Assembly: GCA_910575255.1 (NCBI GenBank)
Contig: CAJTEM010000014.1
Span: 1 to 64,000 of the forward strand
DNA length: 64,000 nucleotides
Direction: 5' to 3'
Source: Lachnospiraceae bacterium
Lineage (GTDB): Bacteria; Bacillota; Clostridia; Lachnospirales; Lachnospiraceae
Part shown: positions 62,465 to 64,000 of the stretch, piece by piece
Layout of the letters: each line of letters starts with the position of its first letter
Numbering within the stretch: position 1 is the stretch's first letter
Notes under the pieces: model-generated
Told to the model about the DNA's origin: nothing
Database searches by the model: none
What the model saw: the letters and a program-made list of their open reading frames with translations, nothing else
Translations under genes and position numbers: made by a program

Positions 62465-63700
62465 TTACCCTCTTGCCCCAAACTCCCTGACAATCTCCAC
62501 CAAAAGCCTGACAATCTTCTCCATAGACTGCACACAGACGTATTCAAAAACCCCATGAAAATTCTCCCCGCCGGCGCACAGATTCGGGCAGGGAAGACCC
62601 ATATAAGAAAGCCGTGCTCCGTCTGTACCGCCACGAATGGGCGTTATCCGCGGCACAATGCCCATCTTTTCCATGCAGGCTCTGGCAATATCAAGAAGGT
62701 ATTTGTGCGGCTCAATCTTCTCGCGCATATTGTAGTAAGAATCCCTGACAATCACCTCAATGGTTCCGGCTCCGTACTTCTCGTTCAGGAAATCCCCGAT
62801 CCGGGAAAACAGCCGTTTTTTCTGCTCAAATTTTTCCCGGTCATGGTCTCGGATAATATAATCCATCCTCGCCTCCACCATATCTCCCCGGATATCCGTT
62901 AAATGGAAGAAGCCCTCATATCCCTCCGTATACATGGGATTCTGCGCCGCGGGAAGCATCTGATGAAACTCCATGGCAATCAGAGAAGCATTTTTCATTA
63001 TATTCTTTGCCGAACCCGGATGGACTCCCCTGCCATGGACCAGTACTCTGCCAGAGGCAGCGTTAAAATTCTCATATTCCAGCTCACCCAAAGCGCCTCC
63101 GTCCACGGTGTAGGCCACGTCCGCCCCAAAAAGCTCCACGTCAAAGCCTTCTGTCCCCCGGCCTACCTCCTCGTCCGGGGTAAAGCCAATGCAGACCTTC
63201 CCGTGAGGAATCTCCGGATGTGCCAGAAGATACTCCGCCATGGACATAATCTCCGCCACCCCGGCTTTGTCATCCGCCCCCAAAAGAGTGGTTCCGTCTG
63301 TCACAATCAGATCCTGTCCCACATAATTCATCAGGGACGGAAATTCCTCGGGAGACAGGAGGATTCCCTCCTTCTCATTTAAGCAGATCTCTTTCCCGTC
63401 ATAATGAGAAACCATCCGGGCCTTCACATCCTTTCCGGATGCATCCGGAGAAGTATCCATATGGGCAATAAAGCCAACCACGGGCAGTTCTTTTTGGGTA
63501 GTGGCAGGAATCACGGCATAGACATAGGACTGACTGTCAAGAGTCACTGCCGATGCTCCCATTCCCCGCAGCTCTTCTGCCAGCAGCCCGGCCAGCACCT
63601 TCTGCTTCTCTGTGCTGGGAATCGGTTCCTTCTCCTCCTCCGACTGTGTATCCATGGATATATACCGTAAAAATCTGTCTTTTACACTGCTTTCCGACAT
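62465..63700 (-). CDS. pepT: Peptidase T
   Basis: About 411 residues from ATG 63700 ([30 protein letters not shown] site). Zinc ligands lie in [24 protein letters not shown] and [15 protein letters not shown]; the last His is at the C-terminal end ([11 protein letters not shown]). It is a cytosolic M20 tripeptidase removing N-terminal residues from tripeptides. Separate unit from dacF. Confidence 0.95.
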   Translation of the reverse strand: MSESSVKDRFLRYISMDTQSEEEKEPIPSTEKQKVLAGLLAEELRGMGASAVTLDSQSYVYAVIPATTQKELPVVGFIAHMDTSPDASGKDVKARMVSHYDGKEICLNEKEGILLSPEEFPSLMNYVGQDLIVTDGTTLLGADDKAGVAEIMSMAEYLLAHPEIPHGKVCIGFTPDEEVGRGTEGFDVELFGADVAYTVDGGALGELEYENFNAASGRVLVHGRGVHPGSAKNIMKNASLIAMEFHQMLPAAQNPMYTEGYEGFFHLTDIRGDMVEARMDYIIRDHDREKFEQKKRLFSRIGDFLNEKYGAGTIEVIVRDSYYNMREKIEPHKYLLDIARACMEKMGIVPRITPIRGGTDGARLSYMGLPCPNLCAGGENFHGVFEYVCVQSMEKIVRLLVEIVREFGARG

Positions 63701-63849
63701 GCCTTTTCTCTCCTTCTTTTCCTGAGAAATCCCGTTTGCCCGCATATGTCTGGGATTCTGTGTTTATTTCCGCGAGCAATGAGCCAAGTGCCGTGCTTGC
63801 ACGAGCATTGGACTATTATTTCCGCAATACAGTACTGATATAGCACGCT

Positions 63850-64000
63850 TTAGCGGTTGGCCAGCTCCTGGGTGATCTCCTCCCAGGTGATTCCCTTCAC
63901 AGCCATGAGCACCATCACATGGTACAGAAAATCTGAAATCTCATATTTGATTTCCTCCGGATCCGGGTTTTTCGCCGCAATCACAATCTCCGTGGCTTCC
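63850..64000 (-). CDS. hisE: Phosphoribosyl-ATP diphosphatase, 3' end
   Basis: The window ends inside this gene. The last 49 codons read EATEIVIAAKNPDPEEIKYE...SDFLYHVMVLMAVKGITWEEITQEL and stop at TAA 63852-63850. This is the C-terminus of HisE, or of a HisI-HisE fusion, which hydrolyses phosphoribosyl-ATP in histidine synthesis. The Glu/Asp-rich ligand helix expected upstream lies outside the window. Confidence 0.85.
   Translation of the reverse strand, partial: EATEIVIAAKNPDPEEIKYEISDFLYHVMVLMAVKGITWEEITQELANR

Overview
The window looks like a chromosome segment from an anaerobic low-to-mid GC Firmicute, most likely a gut Lachnospiraceae/Clostridia. The reasons are a PolC-type polymerase next to the ispG-rseP-ispC-cdsA-uppS-frr-pyrH block, a sodium-pumping decarboxylase operon, LytTR/GHKL quorum-type regulators, Tn916-family debris and a group II intron piece. 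Nearly all genes lie on the minus strand. Family calls are by eye and from memory; no database search was possible.

Bases 1-26200 are an accessory region rich in decay. It starts with remnants of a conjugative element, then two chemoreceptors flanking an FMN-binding lipoprotein. After these come a HAD phosphatase, a PTS EIIA fragment and an AraC regulator cut at the same base, a LysR relic, a CsoR-controlled metal P-type ATPase, and an Agr-like kinase/LytTR regulator pair flanked by a 20-bp repeat that occurs four times. Three small proteins of clostridial unknown families, a response regulator/GH3/GtrA deletion chimera, a yjdF riboswitch with its gene, and a BREX remnant (intact-looking PglZ, shattered BrxL) follow. 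The stretch ends with a Tn916-like resistance module (MATE efflux, KTR protein, CatB/Vat-type acetyltransferase) under an attenuator with a leader peptide, next to a truncated XRE repressor.

Bases 26266-41133 form a coherent molybdenum/nitrate island. It holds modABC uptake, MOSC-MogA, MoaA, MobB, MoeA, MobA, a TDT-family channel, an NAD(P)H/FAD oxidoreductase, a four-cluster ferredoxin, an assimilatory-type nitrate reductase catalytic subunit, a Crp/Fnr regulator, MoaC and a second MoeA-like protein. The transporter supplies molybdate, the Mo enzymes build and insert the cofactor, and the FAD and Fe-S proteins probably carry electrons to the reductase. MoaD and MoaE are not in the window.

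Bases 41150-53111 are core genome: a 5' group II intron fragment, tRNA-Thr(CGT), tRNA-Glu(CTC) and tRNA-Pro(CGG), then PolC and the isoprenoid, envelope and translation block. Bases 53112-55515 hold three roughly 250-nt near-perfect palindromes around a phosphopantetheinyl transferase/isochorismatase pair. Bases 55586-60855 are a biotin-dependent Na+-translocating decarboxylase operon carrying two different carboxyltransferases. The window ends with a DacF-type carboxypeptidase, peptidase T and the 3' end of hisE.
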